Below, one piece after another: positions 10,558 through 20,510 of a DNA stretch of 64,000 bases; within the stretch, counting starts at the first letter, position 1; each line of letters opens with the position of its first letter. Where the stretch lies: contig VZQC01008797.1 of assembly GCA_009823505.1 (NCBI GenBank), forward strand, positions 346,558 to 410,557. The letters run 5' to 3'. The position numbers were made by a program, and so were the translations under genes. The notes under the pieces are model-generated. The model searched no databases. It was not told where the DNA came from and saw nothing but the letters and a program-made list of their open reading frames with translations. The DNA comes from Rhizomys pruinosus. Its lineage: Eukaryota > Chordata > Mammalia > Rodentia > Spalacidae.

Positions 10558-11247
10558 TTGCACACCTAAACAAACCGCCGCCTCCCATGCTCACCACTCT
10601 TGCCTGCCCCAGCTCCTGCTCTCATCTCATGCAGTCTCTCACACCCAGCCCTGTGCACCACTCCTCTGCCTCTCTGCTCTCCATTTGTCCTCTCCACCTC
10701 CCGACCTCACACACACACACACACCACTGCCACACACACACTCTGCACCTACACTGCCCTTCCTCGCTCCTCACTGACAGTTTTCAAAGACTCCAACTGG
10801 GGAAGTTTCAAGTACACATGTGGCAGTTATCTTCGGGCTCCATGGAGAGCACCAGATTTATGTCAGGTCAGTAACAAGTGGTCTAATTCCGGCAACCTGA
10901 CTGGTGGAGGGATGTCCACCGGTCCTTGGATCCTAACACAGACCTCCAAGTCTGTGACTACTTGAGAGGCTGGCGCACGGAGGAAAGAGACCTTGACAGG
11001 AAAGAGGGAAGACGACACAGCTGGTTCGGTCCACCGGCCCTCCCATTGCCAGAGCACAGCCGTCCATCCGCTGTCCACACCTCCTTCCAGGAGCCCAGCA
11101 GCTCAGGGGAGCACCCTTCCCCAAATGTAGGTTTCCTAGCCAGGAGTGGGTTCAGGATTTCCAGATCTGTGCCGCCCTGGACCTGGCTGTGGTGAGATGT
11201 TAAACAATATTAACAATTTTCAGAGCTTTAAGTAGAAAGATAAACAA

Positions 11248-11415
11248 CGTGGCCGGGCGTGGTGGTGCACGCTTTAATCCTAGCACTTGGGAGGCAGAGG
11301 CAGGTGGATCTTTGTGAGTTCAAGCCCAGCCTGGTCTACAATGTGAGTTCCAGGACAGCTGGGGCTACAGGGAGACCGTGTCTGGAAAAGACCAAAAAAA
11401 AAAAAAAAAAAAAGA
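11248..11415 (+). mobile_element. B1 SINE
   Basis: GGCCGGGCGTGGTGGTGCACG to ACCGTGTCTGGAAAAGACC plus A-tail. The unusual CCGTGTCTGGAAAAG recurs (as CCGTGTCTGAGAAAAG) at 28970, showing both B1s descend from one insertion copied in the segmental duplication. Confidence 0.95.
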
Positions 11416-11540
11416 TAAACAACGTGGAAAAATCCAATTCATACTGTCGATATAACACTGTTGTTAGTTTCTTTTCCTGTTCCAGTGATTTAAAAGAAAG
11501 AAAGAAAGAAAAGAAAACAAACAAAAAACAGGAAAAAACC

Positions 11541-12080
11541 GCCAAATTTAGTAGTGGCCATTCTTAGTTCAGGTGGTTGCTGGCCGCTGGTCTGCAGGTG
11601 CACGGTAAGTGCAAAGGAGCGCTGAGGTCCGAGCGCCTGGGATGGGAGTTTGATGGAGGAGGCTGGAGCGTGGTAGGGCTAGGACCGTCCAGGAAAGGTG
11701 TGGGTCCAGCTGTGGGGTCATCTGGTGTGGTGGATGGGCTAGAGAGCATAAGGGAGACCAGCAGGCAGTGGGAACCAGGGCGTGTGCGGATTGGGAGGTT
11801 TCAGGGTGGAGAGCCTTGCCTGGTGTGTGAGAGGAAGGAGGATAGTGGTTTTGTTATTGTTAGGGAGCACTTTTGGTGTTAGTGTGTCTGTGGGTTTGTG
11901 TTGGGAGGATGGGAATATGCATTCCGGGCTGGCCTCAAGCTCTCTGATTCGCCGCGTGTCTACTCTCTTCACCAAAAAGAATGACCAGAAAAAGTGGGCC
12001 TGGGGAGCCCTGCCTGAAGACCTTGGGGTTTTGGAATTCGGTAATCAGGCACCTTCCCCTAGCTAGAGCTCTAGATAGCT
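11541..12080 (+). repeat. GC-rich block with splice-donor-like site (SD1 copy 1)
   Basis: G-rich, CpG-bearing block related to the composite repeat's GC part; a reverse-related block lies at 20640-20910. It has a GTAAGT hexamer at 11605-11610 after TGCACG. Copy 2 at 30178-30183 reads CAGGGTAAGT, a good 5' splice-donor match. No coding frame is conserved between copies. It could be the relic of a promoter with first exon. Confidence 0.45.
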
Positions 12081-12225
12081 TTGCAGATGTCTCGGTCACT
12101 TTGCACCAAGCCTGGCAAGAGGAGATTGCGGATGTCTGCCATGCAAAGATTGGCTGACTGTGAGCATGTTTCGTAAAGAGGCGTTTTCTTGATTTGTTGA
12201 TAGCTCTAATGGGATAGGAGATCAA

Positions 12226-12497
12226 GGGCCTGAGAGAGAGATAGCCTAAGCAGTTAAGCAGACTGACTGCTCAATTGCAGAGGATCTGTGACCCATACCT
12301 ACGCCACATTGGCGGGCTAAGAACCCTCTGGTTAAAGCCAACTCCAGGAGAACTCCAGCTTCACTCGGAATCCGTAGGACCCTATTCTACCTCCGCTGCG
12401 CATTGCACGACAACGGGGTTACACAACCTACATGTCAGACAGTACATTCATAAATACAAAATTAAATAAAATTAAAAAAAAAAAAAAAAAAAAAAAA
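12226..12497 (+). mobile_element. B2 SINE, highly diverged, absent from SD1 copy 2
   Basis: Has AACTCCAGGAGAACTCCAGC, TTGCACGACAACGGGG, CAGACAGTACATTCATA and a long A-tail. Copy 2 runs straight through at 30741-30755 (TGGGAGAGCACAGCC), so this is a post-duplication insertion. Its many substitutions and indels relative to other B2s in the window are surprising for a young insert. Confidence 0.75.
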
Positions 12498-12870
12498 GGG
12501 AGAACACAGCCCACTGAAGATGGTACCACCGGGCAGGCAGGGTCTTCTACAAGAAAATAGGCTGCACTTTGGCCAGGAGATCAAGGTCTCTGCTTCAGTT
12601 GCTGCTTCCAACTTCCTGCTCTGACTTCCCTCAAGGCGGAACTGTGATCAGGACTTGTAAGCCATATAAAATTTTGCCTCCCTCATAGCCGCGTTTAATC
12701 CTAGCACTCGGGAGGCAGGACAGCTGGGGCTACAGGGAGACCCTTTCTCGAAAAGACAAAATAAATAAATAAATAAAAATAAAAAACATCCACCTTTGCA
12801 TCCCCAAGGTGGTTTTGCTGTTTTATCACAGCAGTAGAAAGCTAAGACAGGCTCTTCTTGGTCACGTGAT
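12498..12870 (+). mobile_element. LTR fragment (MaLR-like) with nested partial B1
   Basis: CTTCAGTTGCTGCTTCC, GAACTGTGATCAGGACTTG and CCCCAAGGTGGTTTTGC to GCAGTAGAAAGCTAAGACAG match a MaLR-type LTR 3' part. A B1 with its centre deleted sits at 12688-12775. Paralog at 30745-31145. Confidence 0.7.
12688..12775 (+). mobile_element. B1 SINE with internal deletion
   Basis: TAATCCTAGCACTCGGGAGG jumps to CAGCTGGGGCTACAGGGAG. The paralog at 30932-31040 retains a few more bases, including GGTCTATAGAGG. Confidence 0.85.
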
Positions 12871-13029
12871 ACAGTATGTAGCCTGGCTAGTCACTGGGGA
12901 GCCGCTTCCGGGATTCCCTGTTGTCAGATAAACCTGCTTTTGTATTCTTTCTGCTGAGATTTAGGAGCCTTACAGTGATTTTCTAGTTTATAAAGAGAAA
13001 GTCTACCCAGGAGTCCTTCCTGAATTATG

Positions 13030-13480
13030 CTCTTTGTTAAGAGAGAGTGGACCGTCTGTTATGGTTTGCATGTGAGTTGTCTAACACAGACTCCAGTGTT
13101 TGAACTCTTGGTCCCCAGCTGGTGCTGTTTCAGGAGATCCTGGAACCGTTAGGATGTGTTTCCTACCTGGAAGTTGCTGGTTTCTGGGGAGCAGGCACTG
13201 TAGTTTCTGGACCTGGCCTGCTTATAATTGAGTTCTTTCTGCCTCCTGATTGGTTCACTGTAACAATCAGCCTCTGCTTACTTCTGCCATCACGGACAGG
13301 GGCTGGACCTGCCACCATGTCTTTCCTCCATGGACTGTTCCCTGATCTAGAAGTCAAAACAAAACAGAGAAAAACAATCAAAAAGCAAGCACGTAAACAA
13401 ACAGAAAAAGTCCCACTAAAACTCCTGTAAGTTACTTCTGACAGTCATTGAGGTTTCTGAGAAGAAAAGCAATAAATTCG
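13030..13480 (+). mobile_element. LTR-like dispersed repeat (MaLR type)
   Basis: GGTTTGCATGTGAG, TTTGAACTCTTGGTCCCCAG and GGTGCTGTTTCAGGAGATCC follow the pattern of common rodent MaLR LTRs. It contains GCCACCATGTC, a Kozak-like context, but the frame there is short. Paralog at 31340-31770. The minus-strand frame across it is only a fortuitous open reading frame. Confidence 0.55.
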
Positions 13481-14109
13481 GCTTGGTACTCTACCATGTG
13501 CTGATGTCAGCCCCACCCACACCAGCATTAAGTTTTATCTATCTGGAACATTCTCAAAATGTCTCAGTTCTTTACTATTTGCTAATTTAATAGGCGGTAT
13601 CATATATGCTAATGTGTGTATTTTACTTCATAGAATAACATAGTCATTTTTCTGTTTCAGGTCAAATCCATACATGCTTTTGGGTTGGTTGGATTAGGTC
13701 AGCCCAGGACAAAGGAGTAAGCATGGTTTGGGGGTCAGACCCATACTACCATACTTCCTTTATACCCATCAGCTTGATGACAAGGGTCGTCTCACTGGCA
13801 GTTTCCACAGACCCTAGAAATCATGTTTGAATATAACTCCAAACTTTCCCATTTACTTGTTCAGTTAACCTAGGCATGATTATAAATACTTTAAATAGGC
13901 TTGTAGTTGTATGACAGAGTCCATGAGCTCTGGCGGGGAGTGGGGGTGGGGGACATAAGGGGTGGCATGGATGGGGGAATGAGTCTAGATTTGATTGAGA
14001 AATGTATGAAATGCACTCAATAAAAATTAATAAAAATAGGCTTGTAGTAGTGCACCACAAGGCACAGCAACATCCACTATGTGCGCACAATACATGTAGC
14101 ATATTTCAG

Positions 14110-15345
14110 TCATTCAGAAAGTGTGATTTGGGAAGAAGGGTGGAGTCAGACACTTGGAGGCCTGTGCCAGGATCCAAGGGCCAGTCATTGAGCACTGAGG
14201 ATGGCCAGTGTAGGTGCAGTGTGTGTGCGGTAGTGCTGTGTGTGCGTGAGGTCGGTGGAGAGGGCAAATGGAGAGCAGAGAAGAGAGGCAGGAGAGCGGT
14301 GTACGGTGCTGGAGTGAAAGACTGCCTGAGATGAGAGCAGGAGCTGGGGCGGGTGTGGGTTTAGGAGTGGTGGGCGCTGTGCTGGGTGGTGTGTTTCGGT
14401 GAGCGACCGGCAGAGGGCGCCCAACGCATGTCCTGGAAGTAGGGAGTGAAAGGCGGCTGGTTTCTCTTGCGGACCTGGGCAGTGTGGAGTAGGGCGGTGT
14501 GTGATTGCTTGTGAGACCCAGGTGGGTGGCATGAGCTTGGAAAGAGGCTGGAAATGTCCGCGGAGTGCAGGCGGGGACGGATCATTGGTGACACTTCGGG
14601 CTGGAGTGCCTAAATCCAGAGAATATTTGCAGACGGCTATGCAGCGTGCATCATCGTCCAGCGATCTCATCTAGCTCTCCAGTGACATTTAGTCTCCCTG
14701 GTTGTGGTGGCGCACACCACTGGTTTATGCTGAAGAGGCAGAGACAGGAGGATCTGGAGTTTGAGGCCAGCCCGCTCTACACATTTTTTTCTCCCTAAAA
14801 AACATAATCCAATGTAACTACCAAATAGGTTTTCCTTTTTTCTTTGCCCTAGTGTTTCTTCCCCCCCTCCCCCGCAACTAATTCGGGAAAACAGTTCAAG
14901 GAGTGGACATGTCCTCTTACTGATCACACGTTCTATTTGACAATGGTCACTGAGGTCCTCATACAAAGACTGTCTTCATTTTCAATGTAAGGAAATTTAA
15001 CTCTTATACGAACCCTGATCAAACTGGTTGCCTTTGAAAAAAATTGAATTCGTTTCAATTAATTAATTTAATTGATAATTCCACTTAATCCCAGAGCCAT
15101 TCCCAGAGGTCACACACTGACAAAGAGCTCCACTTCTGTGTCCACTCTGCACCACCCTTGTCCTGTCGAGATGCTTGTGTTGGTCTTTGTCCTTGTTTAT
15201 TGCATCCGCTTTATATTTTGGAGCAGCACGGGGCTCCAAACATTCCTCTCAGATTCTCTCCCCTGCATCCTACACACCCTTCATGAGTTCTTCTTCTCAT
15301 GCTTGTCTATTCACTTCCCATAAAGACCTGTTTCGTCCTTATTAT
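14110..15345 (+). repeat. composite repeat, copy 3
   Basis: Oriented GC block, module, tail. GC block 14110-14640 holds GAGGTCGGTGGAGAGGGC, GGAGAGCAGAG and GATGAGAGCAGGAGCTGGGG. The module is at 14695-14785. The tail 14870-15345 has GAAAACAGTTCAAGGAGTGG, ACACTGACAAAGAGCTCC, and ATAAAGACCTGTTTCGTCC to TATTATACC. SD1 copy 2 keeps only the part from 32096, so the GC block and module were lost there. Confidence 0.8.
14407..14420 (+). promoter_or_regulatory. CTCF-like core motif in composite repeat
   Basis: CCGGCAGAGGGCGC, one base from the common CTCF core CCAGCAGAGGGCGC. It lies in the GC block at the position equivalent to motifs in copies 2 and 4. Confidence 0.6.
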
Positions 15346-15347
15346 AC

Positions 15348-15472
15348 CTTTTTGGTCTTCTTGAGACAGGGTCTCCCTATAGCTCCAGCTGGCCGAACTC
15401 CCTGTGTAGACCAGACCAGGCTGGCCTTGAACTCACAGAGATTCGATTGCCTCTGCCTCCACCTCCATCTTT
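15348..15472 (-). mobile_element. B1 SINE (5' head missing)
   Basis: CTTGAGACAGGGTCTCCC, TAGCTCCAGCTGGCC, GACCAGGCTGGCCTTGAACTC. The same B1 is at 33128-33240 in SD1 copy 2, where it has a longer poly-T. Confidence 0.9.
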
Positions 15473-15639
15473 GGCTCTGCCCCTGCTTCTTCCTGGTAAT
15501 CCACTGGTGTAATTTCACCAGAGAAGACCACTCAGACACAAAATAAGGCCAATAGAAAGTCTTTAGTCAGCTGCCAGCAAACCAGACCCTCAGTCCAGTG
15601 TGTGTAGCTCCAAGTCACAGTTGGGAGGAAAAACAATAT

Positions 15640-16380
15640 CCAGAGTTTCAGGTCTTACATTAAGGTCTTTGATCCATCTGGTATTGATTCTCATACTGTG
15701 TATTAGTCACTTTTCTGTTGCTGTGATAAAACCACCATGACCAAGGGAACTTATAAAAGGAAGAGTTTATTTGAGCTTACAGTTGACAGTTCCAGGGAAT
15801 TAAGAGTCAGTTCAATGTGGCAGGGAGGCATGGTGGCCGGGGCTGGTGCAGAAAACCTAGGTTCACATCTCCAATGAGCACAGGAAGTCAAGAGAGAGCA
15901 ACTGGAGCCTGCAAGGCTTGTTAAACTCACTAAGCCCACCCCCAATGGTGTATTTCCTCTAGCATAGCCACACCTTCTCATATCTCCCAAAACAGTGCCA
16001 CCAACTGGGGACAAAATGTCTGAATACTTGAAGCCTATGGGGGAAATGCTCATTCAAACCACCACGCAGGGTGAGAAATAGAGACCTGGTTTTATCCTTC
16101 TACATGTGAACATCCAGTTTTGTCAGCACCATCTGTTAAAGACTCCCCAATGTGTGTTTTTGGCATCGTTGTCAGCTACTCAGGTGGCTCTAATTACTGA
16201 GTTTATTTGGGGGTCCTCTATTGATCTGCTTGTCTGTGTCAGCACCATGCTGTTTTTATTACTATGGCTCTGTGTTGTACAACTTGAAATCAGGTATGGA
16301 GAAAACTCCAGCAGTATAAATCTTGCTTATTCAAAGCCTCCCCCCCCCCTTCTATGCAGAATGACATTGGAATTTTGATG
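15640..16380 (-). mobile_element. old LINE-1 ORF2 fragment split by an LTR-like repeat
   Basis: Antisense L1 (CATTAAGGTCTTTGATCCATC, CATCCAGTTTTGTCAGCACC, GTCCTCTATTGATCTGC) is interrupted at about 15697-16070 by another repeat. Both parts are duplicated at 33400-34185. Coding frame lost. Confidence 0.75.
15697..16072 (-). mobile_element. LTR-like repeat nested in L1
   Basis: TGTATTAGTCACTTTTCTG, TGCTGTGATAAAACCACC, TATTTGAGCTTACAG, ending AATGCTCATTCAAACCACCA. It resembles rodent MaLR-type LTRs in reverse. L1 sequence resumes directly after. Confidence 0.65.
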
Positions 16381-16385
16381 GGGCC

Positions 16386-16788
16386 TGTGCTGGATAGCTT
16401 TATATCAACTTGACACACCTGGGTTGAGGGAGCCTCAATTCAGGAATTTCCTCCATTGGACTGGCTTGTGGTCATGTCTGTGGGAGTTTTCTTGATTGTT
16501 GGGTGATGTGGGAGGGCACCTCCTTTAGGTGGTCCCACCCTTAGGCAGGTGGGCCTATAGTGTATAAGAAAGGTTGAGTATAGGCCAGAGGAGCAAGCCA
16601 GTAAACAGCGTTTTCTTCCACGACCTGTGCATCAGCTCCTGCCTCCAGGTTCCCGCCCTGAGTTCCGTCCTTGGGGCCCCTCAGTGAAGAACTGTGACCT
16701 GGGAGATGTAAGCTAAATGGACCCCTTCTTCCCCAAGTTGGTATTGGTCATAGTGTTTTGTCATAGTAACTGAAGAGAAAGTAGAACA
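16386..16788 (+). mobile_element. solo LTR (MaLR-like)
   Basis: 403 bp, TGTGCTGG...GTAGAACA, a sister subfamily of the 4.57-kb LTRs (GTCAACTTGACACACC becomes ATCAACTTGACACACC). No convincing target-site duplication. Shared with SD1 copy 2 at 34191-34594, so it predates that duplication. Confidence 0.82.
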
Positions 16789-17097
16789 GGCTGAATTGAA
16801 TCGGTAGGTTACTGTTGGAAGTACAGCCATTTTCACAGTATTGCTTCCTGTAAATCCACGAGCACGGTAGACGGTCCAGCTGTTAGTACCGGGTTCAATT
16901 TATTTCAGCCCTCCTTTGATCCCATCTTTCAAATGCAAACCAAGCAACTGGCAACCCCCAAGTCCAGAAATAGCCACTGCAAAGACTTGTTTTCTGTTGG
17001 TGTTTGTTTCTATCACAGGAACGAGAAAATAAACTATGACAACACCCTTATGCCATATGAAGCAATAGAAGTTGTTTATCGTGGGGTTAAGGCTCTG

Positions 17098-17378
17098 AAA
17101 ATTGTTAATTCTTTTTTTTTTTTTTTTAATTTTATTTATTTCTGTATGTGTATCAATGTACTGTCTGCATGCAGGTCTGTGCACCCGTGTCGTGCAATGC
17201 CGCGGAGGTCAGAAGAGGGTCTCGGATTCCCCTGGAACTGGAGTTCTCCTGGAATTGGAGTTTCAGACGGCTCTCGGCCGCCATGTGGGTGCTGGGGATC
17301 GAACCCAGGTCCTCTGTAAGAGCGGTCGGTGCTCTTAACCGCTAGGCCATCTCTCCAGCCCCAAATTGTTAATTCTTT
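17098..17378 (-). mobile_element. B2 SINE with perfect 16-bp TSD
   Basis: Reverse B2 at 17114-17362: poly-T, GTACTGTCTGCATGCAGG, CGTGTCGTGCAATGCCG, CCGCCATGTGGGTGC, ending GCCATCTCTCCAGCCCC. Flanked by identical AAATTGTTAATTCTTT at 17098-17113 and 17363-17378. SD1 copy 2 at about 34907-34922 has the single, empty target, so the insertion followed the duplication. Confidence 0.97.
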
Positions 17379-17915
17379 AACAGGTCTAGGGCATGCACAG
17401 ATGTGGAAATCCTGAACTAGGAAACTGACAGCTGAGGAAGGTGTGGACAGCGGATGGCGGGCCAGTGGACAGAACCAGCTGTGTCCTCTTTCCTGTTCCC
17501 TACCCCGTTCTCTTGGCACCCTGACGCCATCCTCTCATGCAGTCACACACTTGAAGGACCCCACAGGTTCCTGAGTGTCCCTCACGCCTTGTTACTGATT
17601 GGAGGCTTATCTGTGCTATCCACAGAGCAGAAGATAACTGCCACGTGTGCACTTGAGACTTTCCCAGGTGGAGTGGTTTGAAAACTGTCAGTGAACAGCG
17701 AGGAGGGGCAGCGTAGGTGCAGAGTGTGTGAGGCAGTGTGTGTGTGTGAGGTCGGGAGGTGGAGAGAACAAATGGAGAGCAGAACAGAGGGGCAGGAGAG
17801 CGGTGCACAGGGCTGGGTGTGAGAGTATGAGTGAGATGAGAGCAGGAGCTGCGGCGGGCGTGGGCGCAGGCAGGAGTGGTGGGTGCTGTGCTGGGTGGTT
17901 TGTTTCTCTGCGCGA

Positions 17916-17930
17916 ACGGTAGGGGGCGCC
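17916..17930 (+). promoter_or_regulatory. CTCF-like core motif in composite repeat
   Basis: ACGGTAGGGGGCGCC in the GC block of copy 4, at the position equivalent to 14407. Motif match only. Confidence 0.5.
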
Positions 17931-18087
17931 GGTCCCGTGTGTAAAGTAGTGGTTGAAGGGCCGGGGCTGAGGGTGGTGTCCTGGGTTCTGGGCACTGGGC
18001 GGTGGAGAGCAGGCCCTGTGTGGGGGCGGAGCGGAGTGTTGTTGACATTTCCTGCTCTGGCTCCCTTTCCTAGACTAAACGAGTGAG

Positions 18088-18109
18088 TTTCCGGTAGTTG
18101 CGTCATCAT
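18088..18109 (+). promoter_or_regulatory. ETS plus ATF/CREB-like site pair
   Basis: TTTCCGG (reverse of CCGGAAA, ETS-type) is followed by TTGCGTCATCAT (ATF/CREB-like). The same pair occurs inverted at 41228-41249. Related sites: TGACGCAAA at 10414, TTACGTCAT at 25428, TGACGTCA at 47415. Promoter function is inference. Confidence 0.5.
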
Positions 18110-18928
18110 TGATATGCTTCAAGTAGTTTACTACCGACCCAAATTTTAGCCGGCAGTGGTGGCGTCTGCTGTTAGATTTGCTGAATGAGGCAGAGGCAGG
18201 AGGATCTGGAGTTTGAGGCCACCCTAGACTACATAGCCCTTTTCTTTTCCCCTTCCCAAATCTTGCCTTCATGATATAAAACTGGCCGACCTGCTCGGAT
18301 TTTCTACTGTTGCACCCCCTCCCCTCCCCCGGGTTGCTTTTTTTTTTCGCAAGCAACTCACGAAAACACTTCTTCAAACACCGGACACACAAACTTAACC
18401 AATCATATCCCATGCCGAAAAATGCTCGCTCACTTCTTCCCACAAACACGCACTCACTGGAAATTAAACAAAATGGAACTCTTAAACCCATCACCATCAA
18501 CTTGCTTCTCCTTCACAAATTAAATTCACTTCAATTCATTACTTTCATCCACAAGTCCGCTTGCCAACACTCATTCCCAGTGCTCACATTGACAAACATC
18601 CCCACCTCTCAGTCTCTTCCGCCTTCTCCTCTGGCCCTGCTTGTCCTGGTCGTTCTCTGTTGCATCCACTTTATGTTTGGGAGCAGTTGCGTTCTCGAGA
18701 AATTTGCAGGAAATAGACATTTTCCCTAGATGCTTGGTCTCCATTGTTCACATGCTTCATGGGTTCTTCCTCTCGTGACTGTCTGTTCATTTCGTAAAGA
18801 CCTGGTTTCACCTTTATTATACCCTGTGCGTTTCCTTGTCTTCCTCCCTCTGGTCCTTCTACTTCTCTCTCCTCCTCCCCCTTCCCCTTCCCTTCCTTGT
18901 CCAATTACTTCTTGTCTGGTTCTGATCC

Positions 18929-18931
18929 TAT

Positions 18932-18966
<35 letters not shown>

Positions 18967-18970
18967 TTGT
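18929..18970. repeat. (ATTT)n microsatellite in a B1 tail
   Basis: About 10 TTTA units before TTTTTGAGACAGAG (reverse B1). The paralogous B1 tail at 40353 is GATA instead. Confidence 0.95.
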
Positions 18971-19100
18971 CTTTTTGAGACAGAGTCTCCCTATAGCCCC
19001 AGCTGGCCTGAAACTCACTATGTAGACCAGGCTGACCTTGAACTCATAGAGATCTGCCTGCCTCTGCCTCCCCAGTGCTGGGATCAAAGGCCTGAGATAC
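18971..19100 (-). mobile_element. B1 SINE
   Basis: TTTTTGAGACAGAGTCTCCC to GGGATCAAAGGCCTGAGATAC. Its paralog, in the opposite orientation, is at 40240-40355. Confidence 0.92.
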
Positions 19101-19127
19101 CATGTCTGCTCTTATTTTTTAAAAATA

Positions 19128-19243
19128 ATCGCAGGAGGCAGAGGCAGTTGGATCTCTGTGAACTCAAAGCCAGGCTGGTCTACATAGCGAGCTCCAGGCC
19201 AGCTGGGAATAAGGAGAGACCCTGTCTCAAAAAAAGACCAAAA
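19128..19243 (+). mobile_element. B1 SINE, 5' truncated
   Basis: Starts at GCAGGAGGCAGAGGCAG and ends GAGACCCTGTCTCAAAAAAAG. The tail becomes an ATC microsatellite. Confidence 0.88.

Positions 19244-19280
<37 letters not shown>
19244..19280. repeat. (ATC)n microsatellite
   Basis: About 12 CAT/ATC units at the B1 3' end. Confidence 0.95.
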
Positions 19281-19281
<1 letters not shown>

Positions 19282-19289
19282 TTTTTTCA

Positions 19290-20300
19290 CTCTTTAAAAA
19301 TATCATCCAATGTGTATTGATCATATCTCTCTAGCATGCTCTCTCTCCAACTCCCCCTAGTGTCCTTCATCCTGCCAACTCCAACCTCATGTCCCCCTTT
19401 TTACAGAAATGCTACTAATAACCCCCAGAGTCCAATTCTTGCTGTTCCTATTCGCATACCTGTGTGACCATCCCCTGGGACATCATCAGCTTACCCAGCA
19501 GACACAGCCTCAAAGAAGAGTGACCTCCTCCCTCAGCAGCCAATAGTTCCTCTGATAGGGGTTGTGCAACTAAATGAACGCTTGTAGCTTCCGAACTGCC
19601 CAGTGGCCAACCACAAATGCTTAGAATCATCAAGGAAACAAAAATCATTTAAATTTAAGTTAGATGTAACCATTAACACAAGTTTGGTTCAGGCATGTAG
19701 CAGTGTATGAGGAGATGACAAGTTCCCGTAGGATTTTGATAATGTGAAAGGGGCTGAGACCTGCCCTACTCCTATTGAAAAGCAGTTAGCAGCTGTGTAA
19801 ACAGTCCTGCTGGCAGCTGAGTCTATCCCTGGGAGAGGCAAAGTCCTGGTGAACACTGCACACCCCACTGCCAGATGGGTAAGCTCTTGGTTCTCCACTC
19901 CATAGTCAGGGGATGCCCAAACCCTGACTTTGGCTAATTGAGGAGCCTACCTAGACTGGGAGGAAGGCCCTTAATTTTAACCCCCTAAAAGCTGAATTAC
20001 AGGAGATCCTGGACCAGTAGAATTTGTGACAATGCCAGACATGGGTCTCCAAGACATAGATCCTCTAGAACCGAGTCCCTGTGGGATGGGACTACTCAAC
20101 TTTCTGACACTGATTGGTTCTGTCAGTGGACCTTAGGCCACATGGGTGGCAGCAGCAGCAGTCCTGCTGTCCACCAACATTACCTGGGCAGAGATAAGAG
20201 TGGGTCAGTATAGTCAGTGGGTTAAATTAAGGTCGTCATGAATGAGCCCTCCTCTTTATGTATTAAATTGTGAAATATTAGAGATTCAAACCCCAATTTT
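19290..20300. other. no gene seen; SD3 non-composite part
   Basis: No persistent frame. Nearly all of it to 20190 is duplicated in inverse at 38.83-40.2 kb. The paralogous LTR insertion site is empty here (CCTGG at 19845-19849). Confidence 0.6.
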
Positions 20301-20359
20301 GAGTGTTCCAAATAGACCTGGCACTGCTGTGGGGGAAGGATGGGATAATATCAACAATA

Positions 20360-20510
20360 GAAGTTGGGTTGGACCAAGTGGCTCAGTGGGTGAAGGTGTT
20401 TGCCAATGAGGATGCAATTCTGAGGAACTGAGTTCCATCTCCAGAACCCACAGAACAGTGGAAGGAGAGAACTGACCCACACAATTGACCTCTGATGTCC
20501 ACATGCATGC
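20360..20510 (+). mobile_element. old tRNA-type SINE (B2/B3-like)
   Basis: GTGGCTCAGTGGGTGAAGG, GAGTTCCATCTCCAGAACCC, and TTGACCTCTGATGTCCACATG are typical of older rodent tRNA-derived SINEs. Confidence 0.65.

Larger units (their letters stand above)
9600..11200 (-). repeat. composite repeat, copy 2 (near complete)
   Basis: Reverse orientation. From left it has the purine tract, then the tail with GTATAATAAAGGTGAAACC, AATGTCTATTTCCTGGATA and AAACATAAAGTGGATG. A long AG microsatellite follows, then the B1-like module (10280-10372), TGACGCAAA at 10414-10422, a CA microsatellite, and a GC-rich block with CCAGCTCCTGCTCTCATCTC and GGCAGTTATCTTC. The outer end has GAGTGGGTTCAGGATTTCC. The same order recurs at 40.42-42.13 kb, and in reverse at 17.39-18.96 kb. 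No coding frame persists across copies. Confidence 0.8.
11250..17467 (+). repeat. segmental duplication SD1, copy 1 (direct)
   Basis: Collinear with about 28875-35022, 17.6-18.6 kb downstream, in the same orientation. Anchors: GCCAAATTTAG (11541/30114), GGAGGCTGGAGCG (11659/30229), GCCACCATGTCTTTCC (13310/31602), GAGATGCTTGT (15168/32862), the LTR at 16386/34191, and GCATGCACAGATGTGG (17391/34935). Differences are SINE insertions, a ~965-bp segment (13808-14774) absent from copy 2, and an ~80-bp deletion in copy 1 near 15345. Confidence 0.93.
17385..18960 (+). repeat. composite repeat, copy 4 (near complete)
   Basis: GC block 17385-18080, ETS/ATF-like site at 18088-18109, B1-like module 18150-18240, tail 18310-18860 ending TATTATACCC and a pyrimidine-rich stretch. 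It matches copy at 40.42-42.13 kb in reverse complement over its whole length with high identity, including AATCATATCCCATGCCGAAA. Confidence 0.85.
17385..20190 (+). repeat. inverted segmental duplication SD3, left arm
   Basis: Reverse complement of about 38830-42130. Anchors left/right: CATGCCGAAAAATGC (18411/40911), TACAGGAAATTTCC-type text (18703/40622), GGGGCATCATCAGC-type text (19478/40068), GGCAAAGTCCTGG (19837/39518), AGACATGGGTCTC-type text (20037/38935). An LTR interrupts only the right arm. Confidence 0.88.

Noticed and set aside
13122..13430. Frame starting near GCCACCATG context conserved in both SD1 copies
   Set aside because: It lies in an LTR-like repeat, the frames differ in length between copies, and the Kozak-like ATG opens only a short frame.
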